49,830 nucleotides of DNA, taken from assembly GCF_900111685.1 (NCBI RefSeq), contig NZ_FOHX01000007.1, forward strand, positions 1-49,830, read 5' to 3'. The position numbers and the translations under genes are program-made. The notes beneath the pieces are model-generated. The model had not been told where the DNA came from. It did no database searches and saw only the letters and a list, made by a program, of their open reading frames with translations. Numbering within the stretch: position 1 is the first letter of the stretch; each line of letters opens with the position of its first letter. The stretch is from Nonomuraea wenchangensis. GTDB taxonomy: Bacteria; Actinomycetota; Actinomycetes; Streptosporangiales; Streptosporangiaceae. Shown one piece after another: positions 24,995 to 32,760 of the stretch.

Positions 24995-25900
24995 CTACTC
25001 CTCGCGCAGCCGGGGGTTGAAGATCTCGTCCATCGCGTCCACGACGAGCACGATGGCCAGCGTCAGCAGCAGGATCGCCATCAGCGGCCCGAGCAGGTAG
25101 CCGAGCGCGTTCGGGGTGATCAGCGCGCCCGCCTGGAACACGGCCAGGTTGAGCATCACGCCCCAGTTGTCCGACTCGTACGGCAGCACGCCCAGGAAGA
25201 ACAGGCCCACCTGCGAGTAGACCGCGCCGGTCACCGAGATGAGCATGTTCATCGCGATGTACGGCGCCATGCTCGGCAGCAGCTCCTTGCCGATGATGTG
25301 CGTCGTGGACAGCCCGAGCCCGCGCGCCGCCTCGATGAAGCCGCGCTCGCGCAGCGACAGCGTCTGCGAGCGCACCGCCCGCGCCACGCCGCCCCAGCCC
25401 AGCAGGCCGAGCACCAGGCCCATCTGCCACGGGCTGCCGAAGCGCCACACGGTGGCCAGCACCAGCAGCAGCGGCAGGCCGGGGATGGTGAGCTTCATGT
25501 CGGTCAGCCGCATGAGCACGGTGTCCCAGCGGCCCCGCTTGAAGCCGGAGAACAGGCCGATCGAGGTGCCGACGACGACCGTGATGACCGCGGTGATCGC
25601 GGCGGTCAGCAGCACGTACCGGGAGCCGGTGATGACCAGCGCGAGCACGTCGCGGCCCTGCGGGTCGGTGCCGAGCCAGTGCTCCCAGCTCGGCGGCCGC
25701 GTGATCGCGGCCGGGTCGTTGGGCAGCGGGTCGGGCAGCAGCATCGGCCCGACGACCGCCATGACGACGAACCCGGCCAGGATGACCACGCCGACCAGGC
25801 GGCTCGGCTTGCGCCGCATCACCCGCCACACGCCCCGCCAGAAGTTGCGGCGCAGGGTCGAGGCGGCCGATCCGGTCTCGGGGATGAGCGTCGCGCTCAC
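24995..25900 (-). CDS. Oligopeptide ABC transporter permease (DppC-like)
   Basis: A 301-residue inner-membrane permease with about six spans. The first span (VGVVILAGFVVMAVVGPML) is followed by the DppC-type HWLGTDPQGRDVLALVI. The coupling EAA loop is around ERGFIEAARGLGLSTTHI. The last span (PLMAILLLTLAIVLVVDAM) ends in DEIFNPRLREE, the usual C-terminus of DppC proteins. The start is GTG 25900, overlapping the TGA of the previous permease (GTGA). It pairs with the DppB-like subunit to form the pore. Confidence 0.93.
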   Translation of the reverse strand: MSATLIPETGSAASTLRRNFWRGVWRVMRRKPSRLVGVVILAGFVVMAVVGPMLLPDPLPNDPAAITRPPSWEHWLGTDPQGRDVLALVITGSRYVLLTAAITAVITVVVGTSIGLFSGFKRGRWDTVLMRLTDMKLTIPGLPLLLVLATVWRFGSPWQMGLVLGLLGWGGVARAVRSQTLSLRERGFIEAARGLGLSTTHIIGKELLPSMAPYIAMNMLISVTGAVYSQVGLFFLGVLPYESDNWGVMLNLAVFQAGALITPNALGYLLGPLMAILLLTLAIVLVVDAMDEIFNPRLREE

Positions 25901-26904
25901 GAAACCTCCTCCCCGCTGCGCACCCGCGGGTCGATGACCGTGTAGAAGAGGTCGGCGACGATGTTGGCGAGGATGGTGCCGACGGTGATGAGCAGGAACG
26001 CGCCGCCCATCAGAGCGTAGTCCCGTTCGGTGACGGCGCCGATGAGCAGCCAGCCGAGCCCGGGATAGTTGAAGATCTTCTCGATGAAGACCGCGCCGCC
26101 GAGCAGCAGGCCCAGCGACAGGGCCAGCATGGTGAACAGCGGCAGGATCGCGTTGCGCGCGATGTAGCGGAAGACGATCGAGCGCTTCATCCCGCGCAGC
26201 TCGGCGGCCAGGATGAAGTCGTCGCCGAGCACGGTGACCACCGACGACTTCATCGCCAGGATCCAGCCGCCGTACGCCGACAGGGCATAGGTGAGCACCG
26301 GCAACAGGGCGTGCTCGACGAGCGAGCCGAGGTAGCCGGCGTTCCAGCCGGGCTCGTACAGGATGTCCACCGAGCCGTCCGCGGGCAGGACCCCGAGGAG
26401 CGTCGAGAAGATCATCACGACGAGCAGCGCCAGCACGTACTGCGGGACGCCGTGCAGCAGCGAGCCCGAGATGGACAGGGCGTCGCCGAGCTTGCCGCTG
26501 CGCTTGACGGCGGCGTACACGCCGAGGATGATCCCGACGAGGAAGCTCAGCAGCGTGCCGGCCAGCACCGGTAGAACGGTCCACTTGGCCGCGTCGGTCA
26601 GCACGTCGAGCACCGGGGTGCCGGGCCTGGTGACCGAGACGCCGAGGTCGAGCCGGAACAGCCCGGCCATGAAGTCGGTGTACTGCTGCCACAGGCTGCC
26701 GTCGGGCTGGAAGCCGTAGAGCACCTTGACGGCCTGCCGGGCCGCCTCCGGGGCCATGCCGCCCTCGACCAGCTTCTCGTAGCGGGCGGCCATCGGGTCG
26801 CCCGGGATGTTGTTGACGATGAAGAAGCTGATCGTCGCGACTACGAGGATCATGACGAACCCGCGGGCCAGGTGGCCCGCGAGTCGCCGTGCGATGAGCG
26901 TCAT
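25897..26904 (-). CDS. Oligopeptide ABC transporter permease (DppB-like)
   Basis: A 335-residue permease with about six spans. It begins MTLIARRLAGHLARGF, and the DppB-type N-terminus shows IPGDPMAARYEKL, which is typical (PGDPxxA). The coupling loop is around DDFILAAELRGMKRSIVFRY. The end reads FLLITVGTILANIVADLFYTVIDPRVR, here split as ILANIVADLFY and TVIDPRVR, the conserved DppB tail. It starts three bases after the binding-protein stop and overlaps the DppC-like gene by four bases. Confidence 0.93.
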   Translation of the reverse strand: MTLIARRLAGHLARGFVMILVVATISFFIVNNIPGDPMAARYEKLVEGGMAPEAARQAVKVLYGFQPDGSLWQQYTDFMAGLFRLDLGVSVTRPGTPVLDVLTDAAKWTVLPVLAGTLLSFLVGIILGVYAAVKRSGKLGDALSISGSLLHGVPQYVLALLVVMIFSTLLGVLPADGSVDILYEPGWNAGYLGSLVEHALLPVLTYALSAYGGWILAMKSSVVTVLGDDFILAAELRGMKRSIVFRYIARNAILPLFTMLALSLGLLLGGAVFIEKIFNYPGLGWLLIGAVTERDYALMGGAFLLITVGTILANIVADLFYTVIDPRVRSGEEVS

Positions 26905-26907
26905 AGG

Positions 26908-28743
26908 CTACTGCTTCGCCTTGATCAGACCTTGCTGGATCCACACGCCCGAGGGCAGGACACCGGTGCCCATCCGCAGGATGGAGTCGTCGTGCGGCCA
27001 GCCGGTGAAGCGGCTGTTGTTGACGAACTGGGTGTTGACGTAGTCCCAGAGCTGGATGACCGGGAGGTCCTGGTTGGCGGCCTGGGCGAGCTGGGCCATG
27101 ATCGGCTTGGCGGCCTCCTCGTCGGAGGAGTTCAGCTTGGCGGTCAGCTCACCGGGGTTGATCTTCTCGCCGCCGACCTCGATCTCCTCGGGGCCGCCCA
27201 TCCAGTTGCCGTTCTTGCCGGGCGCGGAGTGCTGCACCTTGCCGGCCACGTTGGCCCAGCCGTTGGAGGCGCCGTAGAGGCGCTGGAAGATGTCGTACGG
27301 CGCGGGGCCGAGCGCCATCAGCCAGAAGCCGACGTCGTACTTGCCGGCGTTCAGCTCCTCCAGGTAGAGCGGGTAGTCGGCGGTCGTCACGACCTCGGCG
27401 TCCACGCCGGCCTTGACGAGCTGGCTCTTGATGTTCTCCTGCGCCGACAGCCAGTCGGAGAAGCCGGCGGGCGCGTGCATGGAGACCTTCCACGCCGAGC
27501 CGTCGGCCAGCGCCCACTTGCCGTCCTTCTTGGTCAGGCCGGCCTTCTTGAACTCCTCCTCGGCCTTGGCCGCGTCCACCTTGTACGGCTCCAGCGACGG
27601 CAGCGTGTCCGGGATCCAGGCCTGGGCTGCCTTCTGGTGGATGCCGCTCGTGGTGGCGGCGGCGGTGCCGCCCTCGGGCGAGGCGACCTGCGTGACCTGC
27701 TCGCGGTCGATGAGGTAGGCCAGGCCGCGGCGCACGTGCACGTTGTCGTACGGCTTCTTGGACTGGTTGAAGGCCATGCCCACCGCGACCGGCGAGTAGC
27801 CCTTGATGACCTCGTTGCCGTTGGCCTGCTTGATCCGGTTCATCACGTCGGTCGGCGCCGCGGTGAAGCCCGCGTGGTCGAGCTTGCCGGCGATGAGGTA
27901 GTTCCAGATCTGCTCGTTGCCGGTGTAGTTGAGGAACTTCACCTGCGACGGGGCCACGTTCGCGGCGTTGAAGAAGTACTTGTTCTTGACCAGCAGCGCC
28001 TCGGAGGGGTTCACCCGCTCCAGCACGAACGGGCCGGCGGAGACGTCCTTCTCCGGCGCGAAGGCGATGACCTTCTCGCCCAGGCCGGTGACCTCCTCGC
28101 GGGCCTTCTCGGCGTCGGCGCCCTCACCGCGGGCGGCCTTCAGCTTGTCCCAGAAGTCGGCCGGCAGCACACTGCTCCACACGTGGGAGGGCAGTACGGT
28201 GGTGTCGAGGACACCGCGCGCGAACTTCGGACTGGGGTTGGCCATGTCCTGCGTGATCTTGACCGTCTGCGGGTCCACCACGGTCACCTCGGCGGCCGCG
28301 CCCGCGGCGCCGGGGGTGACGGAGAAGGCCGTGCTGCCCTGCGTGTAGGCGATGCCGATGGACATCTTCACGTCCTCGGCGGTGACGGGCTTGCCGTCGG
28401 ACCACTTGGCGTTCGGCTGCAGCTTCAGCGTGATCGCCGAGTTGTCGGGGGCGATCTCCCAGCTGGCCGCGATGCCGGGGAGTGCCTGGTTGGGGTCGGT
28501 GAGGTGGTTCTTGACCCAGCCGAGCTTCATGGAGCTGTAGCCCGGGAAGGAGTTGCCTTTGGGGTTGTACGGGTTGGCCGGGGCGGATGCCTCCAGGCCC
28601 GGCCGGTTGACGTCGATGGTGGTGAACAGGCCACCACCGCCACCGCCCGCCGCGTCGCCGGACTTGTTGGTCGAACCACCGCTGCACGCCGCTGTCGCGG
28701 CGGCAAGGCCCAGCAACGTCACTACCGCTGCCAGTCGCTTCAT
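26908..28743 (-). CDS. Peptide ABC transporter substrate-binding lipoprotein (SBP family 5)
   Basis: A 611-residue extracellular binding protein. The lipoprotein signal is MKRLAAVVTLLGLAAATAAC with acylation at Cys20. A Gly-rich linker (AAGGGGGG) leads into an SBP_bac_5 fold: PNAKWSDGKPVTAEDVKMS, a Y/N-rich middle (KGYSPVAVGMAFNQSKKPYD) and VRRGLAYLIDREQV are typical. Ligands of the family are di- and oligopeptides, or muropeptides in some systems. The start is ATG 28743, with GGAG six bases upstream. It heads the importer operon and has a palindrome-containing promoter region upstream. Confidence 0.93.
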   Translation of the reverse strand: MKRLAAVVTLLGLAAATAACSGGSTNKSGDAAGGGGGGLFTTIDVNRPGLEASAPANPYNPKGNSFPGYSSMKLGWVKNHLTDPNQALPGIAASWEIAPDNSAITLKLQPNAKWSDGKPVTAEDVKMSIGIAYTQGSTAFSVTPGAAGAAAEVTVVDPQTVKITQDMANPSPKFARGVLDTTVLPSHVWSSVLPADFWDKLKAARGEGADAEKAREEVTGLGEKVIAFAPEKDVSAGPFVLERVNPSEALLVKNKYFFNAANVAPSQVKFLNYTGNEQIWNYLIAGKLDHAGFTAAPTDVMNRIKQANGNEVIKGYSPVAVGMAFNQSKKPYDNVHVRRGLAYLIDREQVTQVASPEGGTAAATTSGIHQKAAQAWIPDTLPSLEPYKVDAAKAEEEFKKAGLTKKDGKWALADGSAWKVSMHAPAGFSDWLSAQENIKSQLVKAGVDAEVVTTADYPLYLEELNAGKYDVGFWLMALGPAPYDIFQRLYGASNGWANVAGKVQHSAPGKNGNWMGGPEEIEVGGEKINPGELTAKLNSSDEEAAKPIMAQLAQAANQDLPVIQLWDYVNTQFVNNSRFTGWPHDDSILRMGTGVLPSGVWIQQGLIKAKQ

Positions 28744-28828
28744 TTGCCGCTCCGGGGGATGTCTCAAGGGATTGACCGGACCCTACGGTCGCCTCCGGAA
28801 GGCGTCAATAATCTCCAGAGACTGTGAG

Positions 28829-28864
28829 GTTAATGTAACTTTCCTTCATCACTGTACAGAGTGA
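28829..28864. promoter_or_regulatory. Two dyads upstream of the peptide importer operon
   Basis: GTTA-ATG-TAAC (28829-28839) is a perfect 4-bp dyad, and TCACT (28849-28853) with AGTGA (28860-28864) is a second dyad enclosing GTACAG. Both lie in a locally AT-rich stretch between the binding-protein gene and the upstream dehydrogenase stop, where the operon promoter must be. Confidence 0.4.
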
Positions 28865-28888
28865 CGCTAAGCGCCATCAAGTAAAGCT

Positions 28889-29854
28889 TTAAGCGACGAC
28901 CAGCACCGCCGCGCCGTTGACCTGGTCGTTCGCCAGATCCGCCAGCGCTCGGGCGGCGGCCTCCAAGGGGTAGGGCACCGTCGCGACGCGCGGCGGATGC
29001 GCCGTCGCCAGCTCCAGATAAGCCCGCCCGTCGGCCCGCGTGTTGGCCGTCACGCTGCGCACCGTGCGCTCCTGGAACAGGTGCCGCTCGTAGTTCAGCG
29101 ACGGGATGTCGGTCAGATGGATCCCCGCGATCGCCAGCGTGCCGCCCCGGTCCAGCGCCTCCAGCGCCGGTGGCACGAGCTCGCCCACCGGCGCGAACAG
29201 GATGGCCGCGTCCAGCGGCTCCGGCGGCCGGTCGCCCGCCGAGGCCGCGCCCAGCTCCAGCGCCAGCCGGCGCGAGGCCGCCGACCTGGTCACCGCGTGC
29301 ACCGTCGCGCCCCGCGCGATCGCCGCCTGCGCCGTCAGGTGCGCCGAGGCGCCGAAGCCGTAGATGCCGAGCCGCCCGCCCGGCGGCAGGTCGCAGCGGG
29401 CCAGCGCCCGGTAGCCGATGATCCCCGCGCACAGCAGCGGCGCCAGCCGCTCGGCGGGCACGTCGTCCGGCAGGTCGTAGACGTAGTCCTCGGGCGCCGT
29501 CACGTACTCGGCGAAGCCGCCGTCGGCGTCCCAGCCCGTGTAGGTGGAGGAGGGGCACAGGTTCTCCATGCCCCGGCGGCAGTAGCGGCACGTGCCGCAG
29601 GTCGAGCGGAGCCAGGCCACGCCTACCCGGCGCCCGGTGCCCTCGACCCGGCCGACCACCTGGTGGCCAGGAGTGGTGCGCGGGCGGCGGGGCGGCAGGT
29701 CGCCCTCGGCCAGGTGCAGGTCGGTCCGGCATACGCCGCACGCCTCCACCCGCACCAGCACCTCGCCGGGGCCCGGCTCGGGGACGTCCCGCTCGACCAG
29801 CTCCAGCGGGCCGGACGCGATCGGTCCCGGCTCGCGCACCACCCACGCTCTCAT
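28889..29854 (-). CDS. Zinc-dependent alcohol dehydrogenase
   Basis: A 321-residue medium-chain dehydrogenase. The catalytic-zinc segment is VEACGVCRTDLHLAEGD and the following TTPGHQVVGRVEGTG has the GHE-like motif as GHQ. The structural-zinc lobe is STCGTCRYCRRGMENLC with four Cys. The Rossmann motif is LGIYGFGASAH. Overall it resembles the class of alcohol dehydrogenases with a short substrate loop. The substrate is unknown. It lies between the M20 peptidase gene (upstream on the same strand) and the importer operon, separated from the latter by 145 bases with its own promoter signals. Confidence 0.9.
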   Translation of the reverse strand: MRAWVVREPGPIASGPLELVERDVPEPGPGEVLVRVEACGVCRTDLHLAEGDLPPRRPRTTPGHQVVGRVEGTGRRVGVAWLRSTCGTCRYCRRGMENLCPSSTYTGWDADGGFAEYVTAPEDYVYDLPDDVPAERLAPLLCAGIIGYRALARCDLPPGGRLGIYGFGASAHLTAQAAIARGATVHAVTRSAASRRLALELGAASAGDRPPEPLDAAILFAPVGELVPPALEALDRGGTLAIAGIHLTDIPSLNYERHLFQERTVRSVTANTRADGRAYLELATAHPPRVATVPYPLEAAARALADLANDQVNGAAVLVVA

Positions 29855-29889
29855 GCCACGCCACCTCCTCCTGCGGTGTTACCTCCTCA

Positions 29890-29935
29890 GGCGGCGTTCA
29901 CTCCCGCTTTCGGGCGGCGTTCGCTCGCGCTCTCA
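29890..29935 (+). repeat. 23-bp imperfect tandem repeat at the M20 gene's 3' end
   Basis: Copies at 29890-29912 and 29913-29935 share GGCGGCGTTC and differ at a few positions (ACTCCCGCTTTC versus GCTCGCGCTCTC). The second copy contains the stop codon of the M20 gene (29933-29935). Confidence 0.6.
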
Positions 29936-31126
29936 GACGGCGGCGAGGCGCGTGGCCGCGAGTGAGGCGTAGAGCGCGGCGCCGTCCGTGAGCACCGCGT
30001 CGTCGAAGCGCGCCTCGGGGGAATGGTTGTAGGGGGCGGTGGCCGGGTCCAGCTCGGGCGGGCACGCGCCCAGGAACACGAACGCCCCCGGCACCCGCTC
30101 CAGCACGTACGAGAAGTCCTCCGACCCCATCACCGGCTGCGGGGCGACGAAGTAGCGCCCCGCGCCGAACAGCTCGTCGGCCGTCCTGCCCACGAACCCG
30201 GCCTCGTCCTGGTCGTTGACCGTCACCGGATAGCCCATACCGAACGACGTCTCGGCCGTCATGCCGTGCGCCGCCGCGATGCCCTCGACCAGCTCCACCA
30301 GCCGCCGCTTGACCAGCTTCCTGTTCTCCTTGCTGAACGTGCGCACCGTCGCCTCGAACCGGGCCTCGTCGGGGATCACGTTGTCGGCCGAGCCGCCGTG
30401 GAAGCTGCCCACCGTCACCACCACCGGGTCGAACACGTCGAACGTCCGCGTCACCATCGTCTGCAGCGCGGTCACCATCGCGCAGCCCGCCTGGATCGGG
30501 TCCAGCGCCCGGTGCGGGCTCGACCCGTGCCCGCCCCGGCCCTTGACCGTCACGCAGAACACGTCCGCCGCCGCCATGATCGGCCCCGGCCGGGAGGCGA
30601 ACAGCGCGTTCGGCAACATCGACGACACCACGTGCATCCCGTACGCGGCCACGGGCCGCTCGCCCGCCGCCTCCAGCACGCCCTCCTCGATCATGTACTT
30701 GGCGCCCTCGTGGCCCTCCTCGCCCGGCTGGAACATGAAGATCACGTCACCGGCCAGCTCCTCGCGCCGCGCGCTCAGCAGGTGCGCCGCGCCCGCCAGC
30801 ATCGTGGTGTGCAGGTCGTGGCCGCAGGCGTGCATCTGGCCGGGCAACTGGGAGACGTAGGGCAGATCGTTCTTCTCCGTCACCGGCAGCGCGTCCATGT
30901 CGCCCCGCAGCAGCACCGCGGGGCCCGGCCTGCCGCCGCGCAGCACGGCCGTCACCGAGCTGAGCGCCGCGCCGGTCCTGATCTCCAGTGGCAGCCCGTC
31001 CAGCGCCGCCAGCACCTTTTCCTGGGTGCGGGGGAGGTGGAGGCCGAGCTCCGGCGTGGTGTGCAGGGAGTGCCTGAGCTGTACGAGTTCGTCCCGCATG
31101 TCCTGTGCGGATTCCAAGAACGACAT
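29933..31126 (-). CDS. M20-family metallopeptidase/amidohydrolase
   Basis: A 397-residue M20D-type amidohydrolase. Metal ligands are visible in LLRGDMDALPV, MHACGHDLHTTMLAGAA, FQPGEEGHEGAKYMIEEG and YGMHVVS, and MGSEDFSYVLERVPG and YNHSPEARFDDAVLTDGA near the end. Such enzymes hydrolyse N-acyl amino acids, indole amino-acid conjugates or dipeptides. Near a peptide importer it may process imported peptides, but this is inference. I chose ATG 31126 (MSFLESAQDMRDEL). A GTG at 31141 would add MNNVV. No clear ribosome-binding site is present. It is divergent from the NagD-like HAD gene. Confidence 0.9.
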   Translation of the reverse strand: MSFLESAQDMRDELVQLRHSLHTTPELGLHLPRTQEKVLAALDGLPLEIRTGAALSSVTAVLRGGRPGPAVLLRGDMDALPVTEKNDLPYVSQLPGQMHACGHDLHTTMLAGAAHLLSARREELAGDVIFMFQPGEEGHEGAKYMIEEGVLEAAGERPVAAYGMHVVSSMLPNALFASRPGPIMAAADVFCVTVKGRGGHGSSPHRALDPIQAGCAMVTALQTMVTRTFDVFDPVVVTVGSFHGGSADNVIPDEARFEATVRTFSKENRKLVKRRLVELVEGIAAAHGMTAETSFGMGYPVTVNDQDEAGFVGRTADELFGAGRYFVAPQPVMGSEDFSYVLERVPGAFVFLGACPPELDPATAPYNHSPEARFDDAVLTDGAALYASLAATRLAAV

Positions 31127-31173
31127 GACGACATTGTTCACGTACCGGCACGGAAGTCGACAAGATACGTCGG

Positions 31174-31179
31174 TACGAT
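31174..31179 (+). promoter_or_regulatory. -10 box for leaderless HAD gene
   Basis: TACGAT matches TANNNT and ends exactly six bases before the GTG at 31186. There is no ribosome-binding site. On the other strand TATCTT nearby may serve the divergent M20 gene. Confidence 0.45.
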
Positions 31180-31185
31180 GGCCGG

Positions 31186-31965
31186 GTGACTCAGCGTAAG
31201 CGGATCGACTCCTGGCTGTCCGACATGGACGGCGTCCTCGTCCACGAGGGGCGGCCGGTGCCCGGGGCCGCCGAATTCATCAAGCGGCTCAGCGAATCCG
31301 GCAAGAAGTTCCGGGTGCTCACCAACAACTCGATCTACACGCAGCGCGACCTGTCCGTACGCCTGGCCGGGGCCGGGCTGACCGTGCCCGCCGAGTCCAT
31401 CTGGACCTCCGCCCTCGCCACCGCGCAGTTCCTCGACGACCAGCGGCCGGGCGGGTCGGCGTACGTCATCGGCGAGGCCGGGCTCACCACCGCCCTGCAC
31501 GAGGTCGGCTACATCCTCACCGACCTCGACCCCGACTACGTCGTGCTCGGCGAGACCCGCACCTACAGCTTCACCCAGATCACCCGCGCCATCCGGCTCA
31601 TCGAGAACGGCGCCCGCTTCATCGCCACCAACCCCGACCCCATCGGGCCGTCCACCGAGGGCTCCCTCCCGGCCTGCGGCGCCGTCGCCGCCCTCATCAC
31701 CAAGGCCACCGGCGTCGCCCCCTACTTCGTCGGCAAGCCCAACCCCCGCATGATGCGCAGCGCGCTCAACGACATCGAGGCGCACAGCGAGACCACCGCG
31801 ATGATCGGCGACCGCATGGACACCGACATCGTCTCCGGCATGGAGGCGGGCCTCTACACGATCCTCGTGCTCACCGGCGTCATGCAGCGCGACCAGATCG
31901 ACCGCTACCCCTACCGGCCATCCCTCATCGTCGACTCGGTCGCCGACCTCATCGACCTCGTCTGA
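31186..31965 (+). CDS. HAD-IIA phosphatase (NagD-like)
   Basis: A 259-residue HAD hydrolase of subfamily IIA. The nucleophile motif is WLSDMDGVLVHEG (D13 and D15), motif II is VLTNNS, motif III Lys is in YFVGKPNPRMM and motif IV is AMIGDRMDTDIV. The cap domain lies between residues about 75 and 180. Related enzymes dephosphorylate small phosphorylated sugars and nucleotides (NagD on UMP and GMP; others on GlcNAc-related phosphates in some genomes). Its place next to the wall-salvage region suggests a role on sugar phosphates, but this is inference. The gene begins with GTG and appears leaderless. Confidence 0.93.
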   Translation: MTQRKRIDSWLSDMDGVLVHEGRPVPGAAEFIKRLSESGKKFRVLTNNSIYTQRDLSVRLAGAGLTVPAESIWTSALATAQFLDDQRPGGSAYVIGEAGLTTALHEVGYILTDLDPDYVVLGETRTYSFTQITRAIRLIENGARFIATNPDPIGPSTEGSLPACGAVAALITKATGVAPYFVGKPNPRMMRSALNDIEAHSETTAMIGDRMDTDIVSGMEAGLYTILVLTGVMQRDQIDRYPYRPSLIVDSVADLIDLV

Positions 31966-32008
31966 ACCTGACCGATCCCGACAGGTACGCCTGGCAGGCT
32001 ATGACGCC

Positions 32009-32635
32009 ATGAACCGCGTTCACCTGGAGATCGGGCGGAAGAAGATGTTCGCCTGCTCGCTCGACTGGCCCGGCTGGGCCCGCGTCGACAAGAGCGAGGA
32101 GGCGGCCCTGGAACGCCTGATGGACTACGAAGCCCGCTACCGCGTCGTCGCCGACCGGGCCGGCGTGCCGTTCCAGCCGGGGGAGCCGGAGGTGGTGGTC
32201 AGCGTGCCTGGCGACACCTCCACCGACTTCGGCGTCCCCGCGGTCGTCGTACCCGGCCTGGACCTGGAGCCGCTGCCCGCCGCCGACGCCGCGCGCCAGG
32301 TCGCGCTGATGCGCGCCGCCTGGGACCTGTTCGACGAGGTCGCGGGGAACGCCCCCGAGGAACTGCGCAAGGGCCCGCGTGGCGGCGGGCGCGACCGCGA
32401 CCGGATCGTGAGCCACGTGGTGGACGCCGAACGTGCCTTCGCCCGCAAGGTTGATGTCCGGCACAAGCCGTACAAGTCGGTCGCCGACCGCGACGCCCTG
32501 CGCCAGGAACTCGCCGCCACCCTGTCATCCGCCTGGCAGCCACCCTCCACCACCGCCTGGCCACCCCGCTACGCGCTGCGGCGCATCATTTGGCACGTCC
32601 TCGACCACGTATGGGAGATCGAGGACCGGAGGTAG
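32009..32635 (+). CDS. Hypothetical protein with DinB-like C-terminus
   Basis: A 208-residue protein. The N-terminal part (KMFACSLDWPGWARVDKSEE, EAALERLMDYEARY) looks like a small HicB-like or unknown domain. The C-terminal part has SHVVDAERAFARKV and ends RIIWHVLDHVWEIEDRR, which is like the helix of DinB/YfiT metal-binding proteins in which the spaced His residues bind a metal. I cannot give it a function. It stands alone 43 bases after the HAD gene; the spacing has no clear ribosome-binding site. Confidence 0.65.
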   Translation: MNRVHLEIGRKKMFACSLDWPGWARVDKSEEAALERLMDYEARYRVVADRAGVPFQPGEPEVVVSVPGDTSTDFGVPAVVVPGLDLEPLPAADAARQVALMRAAWDLFDEVAGNAPEELRKGPRGGGRDRDRIVSHVVDAERAFARKVDVRHKPYKSVADRDALRQELAATLSSAWQPPSTTAWPPRYALRRIIWHVLDHVWEIEDRR

Positions 32636-32699
32636 ATCAGAATCTACTACTCAACGTCGCGACCCGCCCACTCTGTGCAATCATCGCCTGGCGCAGAAA

Positions 32700-32730
32700 G
32701 GGACCTGGCTAAACTACGTAACCAGGTCCC
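32700..32730. promoter_or_regulatory. Perfect 9-bp inverted repeat around a -10-like box
   Basis: GGGACCTGG (32700-32708) and CCAGGTCCC (32722-32730) are exact complements around a 13-base loop that contains TAAACT (32710-32715), a -10 match. It is 30 bases upstream of the heptad-repeat gene. It could be an operator or an RNA hairpin. Confidence 0.5.
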
Positions 32731-32760
32731 GCCAGTCACTGTAGGCAATTGGAGGGGCTC

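Noticed and set aside
24990..25829. Extended N-terminus on the first peptide-importer ATPase
   Set aside because: The extension is an offset frame of the DppC-like permease. The ATPase fold begins at GTG 24989, which has a good ribosome-binding site.
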